From positions 201,988-265,987 of the forward strand of contig JACKBT010000001.1 of the NCBI GenBank assembly GCA_020634415.1: a DNA stretch of 64,000 nucleotides. The letters are read 5' to 3'. Each line of letters opens with the position of its first letter. The first letter of the stretch is position 1. The notes beneath the pieces are model-generated. The model made no database searches. It saw only the letters and a program-made list of their open reading frames with translations, and had not been told where the DNA came from. This DNA is from Ardenticatenaceae bacterium (GTDB taxonomy: Bacteria > Chloroflexota > Anaerolineae > Promineifilales > Promineifilaceae). Position numbers and translations under genes: made by a program. Positions 37,367-46,171 of this stretch are shown in pieces.

Positions 37367-37386
37367 CAGAGCACCAATAGAGACTA

Positions 37387-37430
37387 GAGACTAGAGACTG
37401 GGGACTAATTAGTCCCCAGTCTCTAGTCTC
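37387..37430. repeat. 44-bp perfect palindrome of GAGACTA/GGGGACT heptamers
   Basis: Arms of 22 bp with no loop, centred on AATT, in the spacer between the ABC ATPase and permease genes. GGGGACT is the same heptamer as a well-known short tandem repeat of heterocystous cyanobacteria (as I recall it). Confidence 0.85.
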
Positions 37431-37441
37431 CAATAAACCTT

Positions 37442-38305
37442 CTACGTCAACCCCCGCCCCGTAATCTCAATAAAAATATCCTCCAGACTGGCCTCCTCAC
37501 TGTGAATCGTCACCACCTTCTCCTTCTCAAAAAGCTGCTGCACCGAAGCTGGTGTATCCCCCCGATCCAACACAATCTCCCGCACCTCCGTACCACCATC
37601 GGCCGTTTCCACCTCCGCCCGCAGCAACCGCTTCCCATACTGCTGCTTCAAACGCGGCGGCGTATCCAGCGCCACAATCTTACCCTGATTAATAAACGCC
37701 ACCCGATCCGCCAGCTTATCCGCCTCCAACATATCATGCGTCGTCAGAAACACCGTCGCCCCCCGCTCCCGCTCCTCCAAAATCAAATTGCGAATCGAAG
37801 CCGCCGAAGTCGGGTCCAGCCCCTCCGTCGGCTCATCCAAAAACAAAATGCGCGGCCTATTCACCAACGCCCGCGCAATCATCAACCGCTGCTTCATCCC
37901 CTTAGAATACGTCTCCACCCTGTCCTGCGCCCGGCTCTCCAGGCCCACCCGCCGCAGCACCGCCAGCGCATCAAAATCCTTCACCCCAAACAGCCGCGCA
38001 AACAGCTTCAAATTCTCCACCGCACTCATCTGCTCATACAAATTCGTCAGCTCAAAACAGACCCCAATTTGCGCCTGGACATCCTTCGGCTTCCTAGCCA
38101 CATCAATCCCCAACAGCAGCGCCTGCCCCGCCTTCGGCACAAGCTGCCCCGTCAGCATCTTCACCGTCGTAGACTTCCCCGCCCCATTCGGCCCCAAAAA
38201 GCCCAAAATCTCCCCCTCAGCCACCGCAAAGTTAACATGATCAACGGCCGTTAACTCCCCATACTGATACGTCAAATTCTCCGCCCGAATCGCCTCAGTC
38301 GCCAT
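37442..38305 (-). CDS. ABC transporter ATP-binding protein
   Basis: A 287-residue ATPase. Walker A is 'GPNGAGKST' (~residues 39-47), the signature is 'YSKGMKQR' (SGGQ-like), Walker B is 'ILFLDEPTEGLDP', and the switch His is in 'LTTHDM'. The C-terminal ~70 residues ('RAEVETADGGTEVREIVLDRG', 'ASLEDIFIEITGRGL') are typical of ABC-2 exporters of the DrrA/NatA type. It is the first gene of a three-gene minus-strand operon with two permeases. Confidence 0.93.
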   Translation of the reverse strand: MATEAIRAENLTYQYGELTAVDHVNFAVAEGEILGFLGPNGAGKSTTVKMLTGQLVPKAGQALLLGIDVARKPKDVQAQIGVCFELTNLYEQMSAVENLKLFARLFGVKDFDALAVLRRVGLESRAQDRVETYSKGMKQRLMIARALVNRPRILFLDEPTEGLDPTSAASIRNLILEERERGATVFLTTHDMLEADKLADRVAFINQGKIVALDTPPRLKQQYGKRLLRAEVETADGGTEVREIVLDRGDTPASVQQLFEKEKVVTIHSEEASLEDIFIEITGRGLT

Positions 38306-38320
38306 CTCTCAACTCACTTT

Positions 38321-38379
38321 GGGTATATTGGTGCAATTGTGTAGTGGTGTAGAAAATATACCACCACACCAATATACCC
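38321..38379. repeat. intergenic hairpin GGGTATATTGGTG / CACCAATATACCC
   Basis: A 13-bp perfect outer stem encloses a second pairing of GTGGTGTA with TATACCAC. ACC-units recur about every 8 bases. It lies between the aminotransferase stop and the ABC ATPase start. A related hairpin is at 52323-52381. Confidence 0.8.
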
Positions 38380-38385
38380 ATACAC

Positions 38386-39663
38386 CTACTCCCCTCTACC
38401 AACGGCCGTTGCCAACGCCTCATTAAACGTCCTCAACGCCTCATCAATCTGCCCCTGCGACACCACCAACGGCGGAATCCAGCGCAGCACATTCCCATAA
38501 CTGCCACACGTCAGCAGCAGCAAATTCCGCTCCACACACGCCTTCAGCACCGCCCCCGCCGTCACCCCATCCGGCTGCCCATCAGCCGTCGTAAACTCCG
38601 TCGCCACCATCAAACCACGCCCCCGCACATCCCCAATCACCGGATACTCCGCTTGCAGCTCACGCAGCCCATTCTGCAAATAATCCCCCATCTCCGCCGC
38701 ATTCTCCACCAGTCCCTCCTCTTGGATGACCTCAATCGTAGCGCAAGCCGCCGCCGTAGCCAGCGCATTACCACCGCCATACGTGCCGCCATGCGTCCCC
38801 GCCTTCCACTTCGCCATCAAATCCGCCTTCGAGGCAATCGCCGAAATCGGCATCCCGCTGCCCAGCCCCTTCGCCATCACAATAACGTCCGGCACAATGC
38901 CCGCATATTCAAAACAGAAAAACTTACCCGTGCGCCCAAAACCCGTCTGCACCTCATCCACCACCAGCAAAATACCATGCTCATCACACAGTTCACGCAA
39001 GGCTTGCAAAAATCTAACTGGCGCCGGCACATAACCACCCTCGCCCAATATTGGCTCAATGACGATAGCGGCCGTTTCCTCCGGCGAAGTCTGGCTGTGC
39101 AGCAGCAAATCCAACTGCTGCAAACAAAAATCAGTCGCCCGCTCCTCATCCCAGCCATAGTAATAGCTGTAGGGGAAGGGCGCGACAAAAATTCCCCCCG
39201 GCAGGGGTTGATAATTGTGCCGATAAATATATTTCGAGGTCGTCATCGCCATTGCCTGATGCGTCCGGCCATGAAAACTACCCTGGAACACAATAATATT
39301 GCGCCGCCCCGTCGCCGACCGCGCCAGCTTCACACTAGCCTCAATCGCCTCCGCACCACTGTTAGAAAAGAAAAAGCGGTCAATTTCCGGCGGTGTCACC
39401 TCATTCAACATCTGCGCCAGCTTCACCGTCGTCGGTGGCACCACAATATTCATCTGCCCAAAAATAAGCTGGCTGGCCTGCCCCTGCACGGCCTCTACCA
39501 CCTTCGGATGGCAGTGCCCCGTGTTCGTCACCCCAATCCCCGACGTAAAATCCGTATAACACGCCCCCGCCTCATCATACAGATAAATCCCCTCAGCCCG
39601 CACCGGCTGCACCTCCGTCATATGTGTCCAAACAGGGGCCAGTAATTCAACTCCTTCTGCCAT
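38386..39663 (-). CDS. class III aminotransferase (4-aminobutyrate/acetylornithine type)
   Basis: A ~425-residue PLP enzyme from the ATG at 39663, which has a strong AAGGAG site; a longer in-frame start is less likely. Motifs are 'NTGHCHPKVVEAV', 'FFSNSGAEAIEASVKLAR', 'FQGSFHGRTHQAMAMT', 'LLVVDEVQTGFGRTGKFF' and 'VMAKGLGSGMPISA' (PLP lysine). These fit GabT-like transaminases that use omega-amino acids with 2-oxoglutarate. Substrate is not decided by sequence. Confidence 0.9.
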   Translation of the reverse strand: MAEGVELLAPVWTHMTEVQPVRAEGIYLYDEAGACYTDFTSGIGVTNTGHCHPKVVEAVQGQASQLIFGQMNIVVPPTTVKLAQMLNEVTPPEIDRFFFSNSGAEAIEASVKLARSATGRRNIIVFQGSFHGRTHQAMAMTTSKYIYRHNYQPLPGGIFVAPFPYSYYYGWDEERATDFCLQQLDLLLHSQTSPEETAAIVIEPILGEGGYVPAPVRFLQALRELCDEHGILLVVDEVQTGFGRTGKFFCFEYAGIVPDVIVMAKGLGSGMPISAIASKADLMAKWKAGTHGGTYGGGNALATAAACATIEVIQEEGLVENAAEMGDYLQNGLRELQAEYPVIGDVRGRGLMVATEFTTADGQPDGVTAGAVLKACVERNLLLLTCGSYGNVLRWIPPLVVSQGQIDEALRTFNEALATAVGRGE

Positions 39664-39714
39664 TTTTCTCCTTATTTTAGTGTCAGTATATCGAAACGGT
39701 TTACAAGTTTTGAT

Positions 39715-39763
39715 GTAGGACAATTTTGTAAATCGTCCTACGATTTGCAAAATCGCCCTACAA
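39715..39763. repeat. REP-like twin hairpin element
   Basis: GTAGGACAATTT-TGT-AAATCGTCCTAC followed by CGATTT-GCA-AAATCG and CCCTAC. It matches the element at 11124-11175 in order, spacing and loop sequences, so the two are copies of one dispersed intergenic repeat. Confidence 0.75.
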
Positions 39764-39790
39764 AGATTTCGATCTACTGACTACTGGTTC

Positions 39791-40255
39791 CTACAAACTC
39801 AATTTCATCCCTTCATGGGAAGCCACAAAGCCCAATCTTTCATAAAAACGATGGGCATCTAAGCGGCCTTTATTGGTAGTCAATTGTACCAGATAACAAC
39901 CCCGCTGTCTGGCTCGTTCCACTGCCCACTCGACTAACTTCTGGCCGATACGCTGGTTACGATAACGGCCGTCTACCCGCACCGCCTCAATCTGCCCCCG
40001 CCAACTACCCCCATACGACATCCCCGGCAAAAACGTCAATTGCAGCGTCCCTACAATCTCCCCCGCCCGCTCCACCACAATTAGCTCATTATTCTCATCA
40101 CGGTTAATTTGCTCAAAGGCACCATAGTAACCTTGTGGCAAATCTGCCCCATACTGCTCTCGCTGACTGCCCAAAACATCATCTACCAATAAACGCACAA
40201 CTTCGCGCACATCCTCGCGTGTTGCCTGACGGATAAGCAACTCTACTTCATTCAT
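39791..40255 (-). CDS. GNAT-family N-acetyltransferase
   Basis: A ~154-residue acetyl-CoA-dependent acyltransferase from the ATG at 40255, preceded by GAGGTGA. The acetyl-CoA loop is 'VDGRYRNQRIGQKLVEWAVERARQRG' (motif A, Q/RxxGxG/A type), followed by 'LVQLTTNKGRLDAHRFYERLGF'. Substrate is unknown; the sequence is of the general RimI/PhnO-like type. Confidence 0.85.
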   Translation of the reverse strand: MNEVELLIRQATREDVREVVRLLVDDVLGSQREQYGADLPQGYYGAFEQINRDENNELIVVERAGEIVGTLQLTFLPGMSYGGSWRGQIEAVRVDGRYRNQRIGQKLVEWAVERARQRGCYLVQLTTNKGRLDAHRFYERLGFVASHEGMKLSL

Positions 40256-40379
40256 ATTCACCTCACTGGGGCAGATTCTAAATCGGCGATAATTTTGGCG
40301 CAATGGCAGCCATCTGAAAGCGCGATCTTGTAATTATCGCTACAATCAGCAAAATTTTAATGCGAGGAAATATCAAAAC

Positions 40380-41171
40380 ATGAGAGAAAACAGATTACGG
40401 CAAATTTGGCAAACTGGTGGCACCGCCCTCAACGGTTGGCTGCACATCGCCAGCAGCTATGCCGCCGAAACAATGGCTCACGCTGGCTGGGACAGCCTGA
40501 CAATTGATATGCAGCATGGGCCAGTGGGTTTTGAATCGGCCGTTTCCATGCTCCAGGCCATCTCCACCACCGCCACCGTACCCCTGGCCCGTGTCCCCTG
40601 GAACGAACCAGGTGTCATCATGCGCATGTTGGATGCCGGCTGCTACGCCATCATCTGCCCCATGATCAACTCCCGCGCCGAGTGCGAAGCCTTCGTGGGC
40701 GCGTGCCACTACCCCCCCCACGGCTACCGCAGTCATGGCCCCAACCGAGCCAAGCTCTATGGCGGCAGTGACTATGCCAGCCAGGCCAACGAAACGGTGG
40801 TAACAATGGCCATGATCGAAACGGCCGCTGCCATGCAAAACCTCGACGACATCCTCACCACCCCCGGCCTCGATGCCATCTACGTTGGCCCCGCCGACCT
40901 CAGCCGCAGTTTAGGCGGCCCGCCCGATGGCGACCTGAACAAGCCCCTGGTAGCCGATTCCCTGGATCGCATCCTGGCCGCCTGCCAGCAGCACGGCATC
41001 GTCCCCGGCATCCACACCGGCTCCGCCCAATTCGCCAACCAGATGGTTGCCAAAGGCTTCCAATTCGTCACCGTCTCTTCAGATGCTGGTTTATTGTCGG
41101 CAAAAGCGAGTGAGGTGATAACGGCCGTTAAAGGCCACCAATCCACCCCAGCCACCACCAGCCCCTACTAA
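40380..41171 (+). CDS. HpcH/HpaI-family aldolase
   Basis: A 263-residue class II (metal) aldolase of the HpaI/RhmA type, which cleaves 4-hydroxy-2-oxo acids to pyruvate and an aldehyde. The residues corresponding to the active site are H45 ('DMQHG'), R71, E147 ('MIETAAA') and D172 ('VGPADLS'). The sugar-acid kinase at 44672 would be its natural partner and is on the same strand, 3.5 kb away beyond a foreign-looking insertion. Confidence 0.88.
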   Translation: MRENRLRQIWQTGGTALNGWLHIASSYAAETMAHAGWDSLTIDMQHGPVGFESAVSMLQAISTTATVPLARVPWNEPGVIMRMLDAGCYAIICPMINSRAECEAFVGACHYPPHGYRSHGPNRAKLYGGSDYASQANETVVTMAMIETAAAMQNLDDILTTPGLDAIYVGPADLSRSLGGPPDGDLNKPLVADSLDRILAACQQHGIVPGIHTGSAQFANQMVAKGFQFVTVSSDAGLLSAKASEVITAVKGHQSTPATTSPY

Positions 41172-41478
41172 TAATTCATACCTCGCCACATGGATTAAAT
41201 AAATCACGGCTTCCCATTGAGGCGCAACACCCCGACACCTGTCACCAGAGTGCATTGGAAAACCTGAAGATGAGGTATATCAGCAATGAGTAGCACTAAA
41301 CCACCAGCAGCTCATTCACCAAATATAAAACTTAAGGTACATCTTAAGTTTTGCCAATAAATATTAAAAAAGGTTTTCAAACTTTTGACACTGTGTTCTC
41401 CCTTATAGACATGCGCAGAAAAGTTATAAAGCCTTTTTTATAAAGACTCAAATACCTATCTCTTTAGGAGGAACCAGA
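41172..41478. other. 307-base non-coding boundary of the foreign island
   Basis: AT-rich toward its right end. It contains a 10-bp inverted repeat, AAAACTTAAG-GTACAT-CTTAAGTTTT (41327-41352), a TTGACA box at 41394 without a well-spaced -10, and a strong AGGAGG site before the DegT gene. No ACGGCCGT motif is present. I see no gene here. Confidence 0.6.
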
Positions 41479-42705
41479 ATGAAACCATTGACAAAAGCTT
41501 CGGAAGTTGCCGCCGCCGTGCGCGTTCTCACCACAGGGGGTCTCTCCCGGTATCACACCAGCGGTGTCTCAGAAGTCGAGAAGTTTGAAGGGGAAATGCA
41601 AGACCTCTTCGGTGTCCGCCATGCACTGGCCGTAAACAGTGGCACCAGTGCCCTGATTTGCGCTTTAGTCGGAGCAGGCATTGGCCCTGGTGACGAAGTC
41701 TTAGTACCCGCCTACACCTGGGTCGCCACCGCGGCGGCCCCACTGGTACTGGGAGCCATACCCGTACTCGTCGAAGTAGACGACAGCCTGACAATGGACC
41801 CCACCGACATCGAAAACAAAATCACCGAACGCACCCGCGCCATCATACCGGTACACATGATCAACCTAGTAGCCAATATGGATGCCATCATGAAAATCGC
41901 AGAGGCCCACAACCTTTTCGTCATTGAAGACGCATGTCAGGCCATAGGCCTTACCTACCGCGGTCGCCGTGTTGGCTCCATCGGCCACGCCGCAGCCTTC
42001 AGCTTCAACCAACACAAAAACATCAAATCCGGTGAAGGTGGCGCGTTATTAACCAACGACGACCGCATCCACGTCCGCGCCTTGATGTACCACGACGTTG
42101 GCAGCTACATCCGGGGCGATGGCCCCGGTTCGGACGAGCCACTCTTTGTCGGCGTCAACTTCCGGATGCCAGAAATTGCAGCCGCCATTCTGCGGCCCCA
42201 ATTGAGGTCGCTAGACAGTATGCTGGGCCAACGTCGCAAGCACCGGCAAATCATCTTGCGAGAGCTGGCAAAGCTCCCCCAAGCAGGCTGGAGCGTAAGC
42301 CCTCACAACGATGAGAAGGCCGCCGCCAACCTTACAGTCAAGTTCGACGACCCCAACAAAGCACGTGCGTTTGCGTCAGCTCGCGGCATGAATCGCATGA
42401 TTGATACCGGCCGGCACGTTTACACGAACTGGCTGTCAGTTCTGGCCAGACGCACGGCCCACCCCAAAAGCAACCCCTATCAAGAGCATCCCAACACCGA
42501 GAAACTCACCGAGCAAACCTGCCCGCAAACACTGGCTATCCTCAAACGGACGTGCAGCATCTCCATGCTGCCGGAACTGCCAAGCCTCCCTTATCAGTTC
42601 CTGATGCGCCGCTTGCTCGGTCAGGGCATGATGGCCGCTACTGCTGAGGCTCCTCAAGCCACAAAAACAACAGCACCCGTCAGCACGACACACGCTGTCG
42701 AATAG
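41479..42705 (+). CDS. DegT/DnrJ/EryC1/StrS-family sugar aminotransferase
   Basis: A 408-residue PLP enzyme that transaminates keto-sugars or keto-cyclitols. 'AVNSGTSALICAL', 'PAYTWVATAAAPLVLGA', 'VIEDACQAIG' and 'SFNQHKNIKSGEGG' (PLP lysine K180) are all in place; 'GVNFRMPEIAAAIL' contacts the partner subunit. The last ~40 residues are low-complexity. No ACGGCCGT occurs in it, unlike most neighbours. With the GMC oxidoreductase downstream it could convert a hydroxyl into an amine (oxidation, then transamination), as in aminocyclitol pathways; this is inference. Confidence 0.88.
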   Translation: MKPLTKASEVAAAVRVLTTGGLSRYHTSGVSEVEKFEGEMQDLFGVRHALAVNSGTSALICALVGAGIGPGDEVLVPAYTWVATAAAPLVLGAIPVLVEVDDSLTMDPTDIENKITERTRAIIPVHMINLVANMDAIMKIAEAHNLFVIEDACQAIGLTYRGRRVGSIGHAAAFSFNQHKNIKSGEGGALLTNDDRIHVRALMYHDVGSYIRGDGPGSDEPLFVGVNFRMPEIAAAILRPQLRSLDSMLGQRRKHRQIILRELAKLPQAGWSVSPHNDEKAAANLTVKFDDPNKARAFASARGMNRMIDTGRHVYTNWLSVLARRTAHPKSNPYQEHPNTEKLTEQTCPQTLAILKRTCSISMLPELPSLPYQFLMRRLLGQGMMAATAEAPQATKTTAPVSTTHAVE

Positions 42706-42732
42706 CCGCAGCAAGTCCCCCCGGGCGAGTAG

Positions 42733-42939
42733 CAGTATGCTTACCCTCAGCGCAGCACGAGCGGTCTTTCTCAGCGTGATTACCCCGCGCTCCAATACGT
42801 GGAGCGCGGGAAAGCCTTCAACGCCCGTTGGTGGCAGCCTGTAGGTATGTGTCCATCCACTCACACGCATGTTTTCTACGCCCGGCTGGGTGTTTCGCCT
42901 TGCTCCAGAGGCGGCACTCTCAACGCAGAACCAAGGTAA
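42733..42939 (+). pseudogene. probable relic of an IS200/IS605-type TnpB 3' end
   Basis: Downstream of and in frame with the DegT stop, a 68-codon open stretch reads '..SQRDYPALQYVERGKAFNARWWQPVG..' and ends '..GGTLNAEPR'. The first part resembles the TnpB C-terminal 'DRDxNAALNILxRG' motif and the second its usual 'LNQEPR' tail. There is no start codon and the Cys4 zinc finger is missing. A 10-bp hairpin, CCCGCGCTCC/GGAGCGCGGG at 42784-42810, could be a remnant of the guide-RNA scaffold. The rest of the 391-base gap holds a 13-bp hairpin at 43024-43053 and the GMC ribosome-binding site. Confidence 0.4.
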
Positions 42940-43023
42940 TACGGCATTCGGCCGTTTTAGCTCACGCTTGTTGCTGAAAAAAGTTGACATTCCATCTCAA
43001 TTTATGGCAAGGTACGACGGAAA

Positions 43024-43053
43024 AAGTTCAACTTCTTCTGAGAAGTTGAACTT
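43024..43053. repeat. hairpin AAGTTCAACTTC / GAAGTTGAACTT
   Basis: A 12-bp perfect stem, 13 with the closing T-A pair, lies 43 bases upstream of the GMC gene. A T run follows it only on the minus strand, so for the plus-strand gene it is more likely an operator or 5' UTR hairpin. Confidence 0.7.
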
Positions 43054-43096
43054 CTAAAGGGGCAAAGAGCCAAAATACCAAATTCAGGAGAAACTT

Positions 43097-44596
43097 ATGG
43101 TGAGTAGCGATAAAACATCAGATGTCCAAAGAGTAATCGTAATTGGCAGCGGTCCGTCTGGGGCCATTGCCGCGCATGAGCTATTACAGAAGGGGATTCC
43201 CGTTACAATGTTGGAATCGGGACAGAGTCATCCAGAAGGACTTTTAGTCCGTATAAAGGGGCGTAATGTATATCGCCGGAAGCCCAATAGAATGAAAGAG
43301 GGCGATCGTCATATTGCCGCAGGCGATGCTCAAACAAAATGGTTTTATAACTTGTCGCCTGGCGGCCTATCGAATGATTGGACAGGGGCGGTGCCACGGT
43401 TTGCCCCTGAAGATTTTTATGAGGGAGAACGGTTACATGAATGCTACCGTTGGCCTTTAGACTATGAAGACCTTGTCCCTTATTACGAAAAGGCTGAGCA
43501 ACTTCTTGATGTCACGGCCACACCTAAGGCTGTTCCCAATTTGCCTGTAGGGAAGCATAAGTGGAGTCATTTTTTACCAAAAGATTGGAAAGGTGTAGCC
43601 AACTATGTAGAAAAACGGGGCCAGGGTTTAACGGTTCTTCCGCTTGCCGATGGGCCTCCCTGGATGGTGGTAAAACGAGGCACAGCCTTTAATAGCTACA
43701 CAAATGTCATCCAGCCTTTGCTAAAAAATTCAAATTTCCAGTTCATTTCAAATGCACATGCTCTTCAACTGGAATGGTCAGGCCAAAAGAAAAAAGTTGA
43801 CGCAGTTATCTATTATGATCGCAAAACAAGTAGCAGAAAACGGCTAAAAGCTTCTGCTTTTGTCATTGCCTGTGGGGCCTTGAACTCCACAAAACTGCTG
43901 TTTGACTCATCTTGTGCAGATTTTCCCCAAGGACTGGGGAATAGTGCCGGAATTCTAGGACGATATTTACACGATCACCCCAAAGAATGGTGGGTGATGG
44001 ATTTAGAGACCCCCATGTCTCCACTTGTTCCGAGTGGCTACTTAACACGGAAGCCTTATAATGAATCTGCTCCGCTTTTAGCTTCATCTTGGACCATCGG
44101 TAGGGTTTCTCTCAAAGACAAGTTGTTTACGTTTATTGGGAGGAAATCAAAAGCTATAGGCGTTCAGGTTTTCGGGACAATGATTCCAGTTGAAAAGTAT
44201 TATGCAAAACCCGAAGCGAATAAAATGGATGAGTTTGGGCTGCCACTTCTTGAACTAAAGATTCAATTTGACGACGATGCAATAAAAAACATGAAATCGG
44301 CTCGTGAACATTGGCAGTCGTTACTAGATGGGGCAGGGGTTAAAGGAACCATTCGGGATGTTGTTCCACAGTTATACCCGGGCCTTTCAGTTCATTATGG
44401 TGGAACCGCACGTATGCACAAAAATCCTAAGTATGGTGTTTTAGATGCCTGGAATCGTTTGCATGATGTGCCCAATGTAACTGTTTGTGATGCTAGTTCT
44501 TTCACGACAGGGTGTGAAAAAAACCCAACATTGACAGCCATGGCTCTTTCCGCCCGGGCGATGGACAAATTGGCAGAAGATTTGAAAACGGGGTAA
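43097..44596 (+). CDS. GMC-family FAD-dependent oxidoreductase
   Basis: A 499-residue flavoenzyme that oxidises alcohols or sugar hydroxyls. The N-terminal FAD-binding motif is 'VIVIGSGPSGAIAAHELL' (G17, G19, G22). 'FVIACGALNSTKLLFDS' and the C-terminal 'LSVHYGGTARM' and 'TGCEKNPTLTAMALSARAM' match the GMC C-terminal signature. The gene is clearly AT-richer than the rest of the window and lacks ACGGCCGT, which suggests recent transfer. It is probably paired with the DegT aminotransferase. Confidence 0.88.
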   Translation: MVSSDKTSDVQRVIVIGSGPSGAIAAHELLQKGIPVTMLESGQSHPEGLLVRIKGRNVYRRKPNRMKEGDRHIAAGDAQTKWFYNLSPGGLSNDWTGAVPRFAPEDFYEGERLHECYRWPLDYEDLVPYYEKAEQLLDVTATPKAVPNLPVGKHKWSHFLPKDWKGVANYVEKRGQGLTVLPLADGPPWMVVKRGTAFNSYTNVIQPLLKNSNFQFISNAHALQLEWSGQKKKVDAVIYYDRKTSSRKRLKASAFVIACGALNSTKLLFDSSCADFPQGLGNSAGILGRYLHDHPKEWWVMDLETPMSPLVPSGYLTRKPYNESAPLLASSWTIGRVSLKDKLFTFIGRKSKAIGVQVFGTMIPVEKYYAKPEANKMDEFGLPLLELKIQFDDDAIKNMKSAREHWQSLLDGAGVKGTIRDVVPQLYPGLSVHYGGTARMHKNPKYGVLDAWNRLHDVPNVTVCDASSFTTGCEKNPTLTAMALSARAMDKLAEDLKTG

Positions 44597-44671
44597 TTCA
44601 TTGTGCACTGATCAGCAGGGAAAGACGGAACTCGACACTTAACATTAACTCCGCCCTGAGGGAATGATCCC

Positions 44672-46084
44672 ATGACCTTCCCACGCCACCAACTGCTCCA
44701 CACCCTGCCCCCTCTCTGGCCGCACAGCTTGCAGCCCCAAATTCAAGCCCAAGTCCAGGCCAACGGCCGTAAATTATTCATCCTCGACGACGACCCCCTG
44801 GGCTGCCAGACCAGCTACAACCTGCCCATCATCACCGACTGGTCAACCGCCAGCCTCCGCGCCGAACTAGCCGATAACGCCCCCGCCTGCTTCATCCTCA
44901 CCAACTCCCGCAGCCTGCCTGCTGCGGAAGCGGAACGGATGTACGAGGCCATCGGCCGTTCTCTGGCCCACCTGGAAGCCGAAACGGCACAAACCTTCAA
45001 CATCCTCACCCGCTGCGATTCTACACTGCGGGGCCATTTTCCCGGCGAGGTAGAAGCGTTGCAAAGGGGTATGAAACGGCCGTTCGCCGCCACCCTCTTC
45101 ATCCCCTTCTTTGCCGAAGGCGGCCGCCTCACCATCCACGACACCCACTACGTCAGCGAAGGCCGCCATCTCATCCCCGCCGCCCAAACCCCCTACGCCC
45201 AAGACACCCTCTTTGGCTACCAATCCTCCAACCTGCGCCAATGGGTAGCCGAAAAGATGAACGGCCGTCTCCAACCCCACCACATCCCCAGCATCAGCCT
45301 CACCGACATCCGCCAGGGCGGCCCAGAGCGCATCACCCACCTCCTGCAACAGCTAACCGACGGCCGCCCCTGCATCGTCAACGCCGCCGACTATCGTGAC
45401 TTAGAAGTCTTCGTACAGGGCCTTCTTGCCGCCGAGGCCAGCGGCAGCCACTATCTCTATCGCACCGCCGCCTCCTTCATCCCCACCCGCCTCGGCCTGC
45501 CGCCACGCCCCCTGCTCACCGCCGCCGACCTCCAGTTACCCCCCACCGGCGGCGGCCTCATCATCGTCGGCTCCCACGTCCCCCTCACCACCCGCCAACT
45601 CCGCCCCCTCCTGGCCCTGCCCCACATCCACAGCACCGAACTCAACATCAACGCCCTTTTACACCCGTCCTCCTGCCAACCAGAAATCGAGCGCATCATC
45701 ACCCACATGAATCATGGCCTGCGGCAGGGGCAAGATGTGGTCATCTACACCAGCCGCCAATTGGCAGCAGGCGACAACCAAACCCAGGCACGGCAGATGG
45801 GGCAGCTTATTGCCCAAAGCTGGCAGCAGATCGTGCCAGCCCTTGACCGCCAACCCCGTTATCTGCTGGTAAAAGGGGGCATCACCGCCAGCGACATTGC
45901 CGTCCAGGCCCTGTCGGTGCAGCGGGCAAGGGTGCTGGGGCAGCTTTTGCCCGGTGTGCCGGTCTGGCAATTTGGTCATGAAAGTCGGTTTCCAGGGCTG
46001 GGTTATGTTGTCTTTCCGGGCAACGTGGGGGATACTCTAGCCCTGGCAACGGCCGTTACTCGATTACGAAACGGAAATTCATAG
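44672..46084 (+). CDS. four-carbon acid sugar kinase family protein (DUF1537/OtnK-like)
   Basis: A 470-residue kinase of the DUF1537 superfamily, which phosphorylates tetronic or related sugar acids. The N-terminal substrate domain has 'LDDDPLGCQTSY' (D39-D41), 'FILTNSRSL' and 'RCDSTLRGHFPGE'. The C-terminal nucleotide domain has 'VKGGITASDIAV' and the final 'FPGNVGD'. These enzymes usually sit beside an aldolase and an epimerase; the HpaI-type aldolase at 40380 is the likely partner. ACGGCCGT motifs resume at the start of this gene. Confidence 0.9.
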   Translation: MTFPRHQLLHTLPPLWPHSLQPQIQAQVQANGRKLFILDDDPLGCQTSYNLPIITDWSTASLRAELADNAPACFILTNSRSLPAAEAERMYEAIGRSLAHLEAETAQTFNILTRCDSTLRGHFPGEVEALQRGMKRPFAATLFIPFFAEGGRLTIHDTHYVSEGRHLIPAAQTPYAQDTLFGYQSSNLRQWVAEKMNGRLQPHHIPSISLTDIRQGGPERITHLLQQLTDGRPCIVNAADYRDLEVFVQGLLAAEASGSHYLYRTAASFIPTRLGLPPRPLLTAADLQLPPTGGGLIIVGSHVPLTTRQLRPLLALPHIHSTELNINALLHPSSCQPEIERIITHMNHGLRQGQDVVIYTSRQLAAGDNQTQARQMGQLIAQSWQQIVPALDRQPRYLLVKGGITASDIAVQALSVQRARVLGQLLPGVPVWQFGHESRFPGLGYVVFPGNVGDTLALATAVTRLRNGNS

Positions 46085-46171
46085 GGTCGCATCAATTTCA
46101 CTTCGTATCCAACCTAGACAGCGCGGACGGCCGTTTCGCAAAACATTCGCTAAGCAGTACAATAATCAACA

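Noticed and set aside
42869..43057. 62-codon plus-strand frame in the island gap
   Set aside because: It begins inside the TnpB-like stretch in another frame, crosses a hairpin, and has no ribosome-binding site or recognisable domain.
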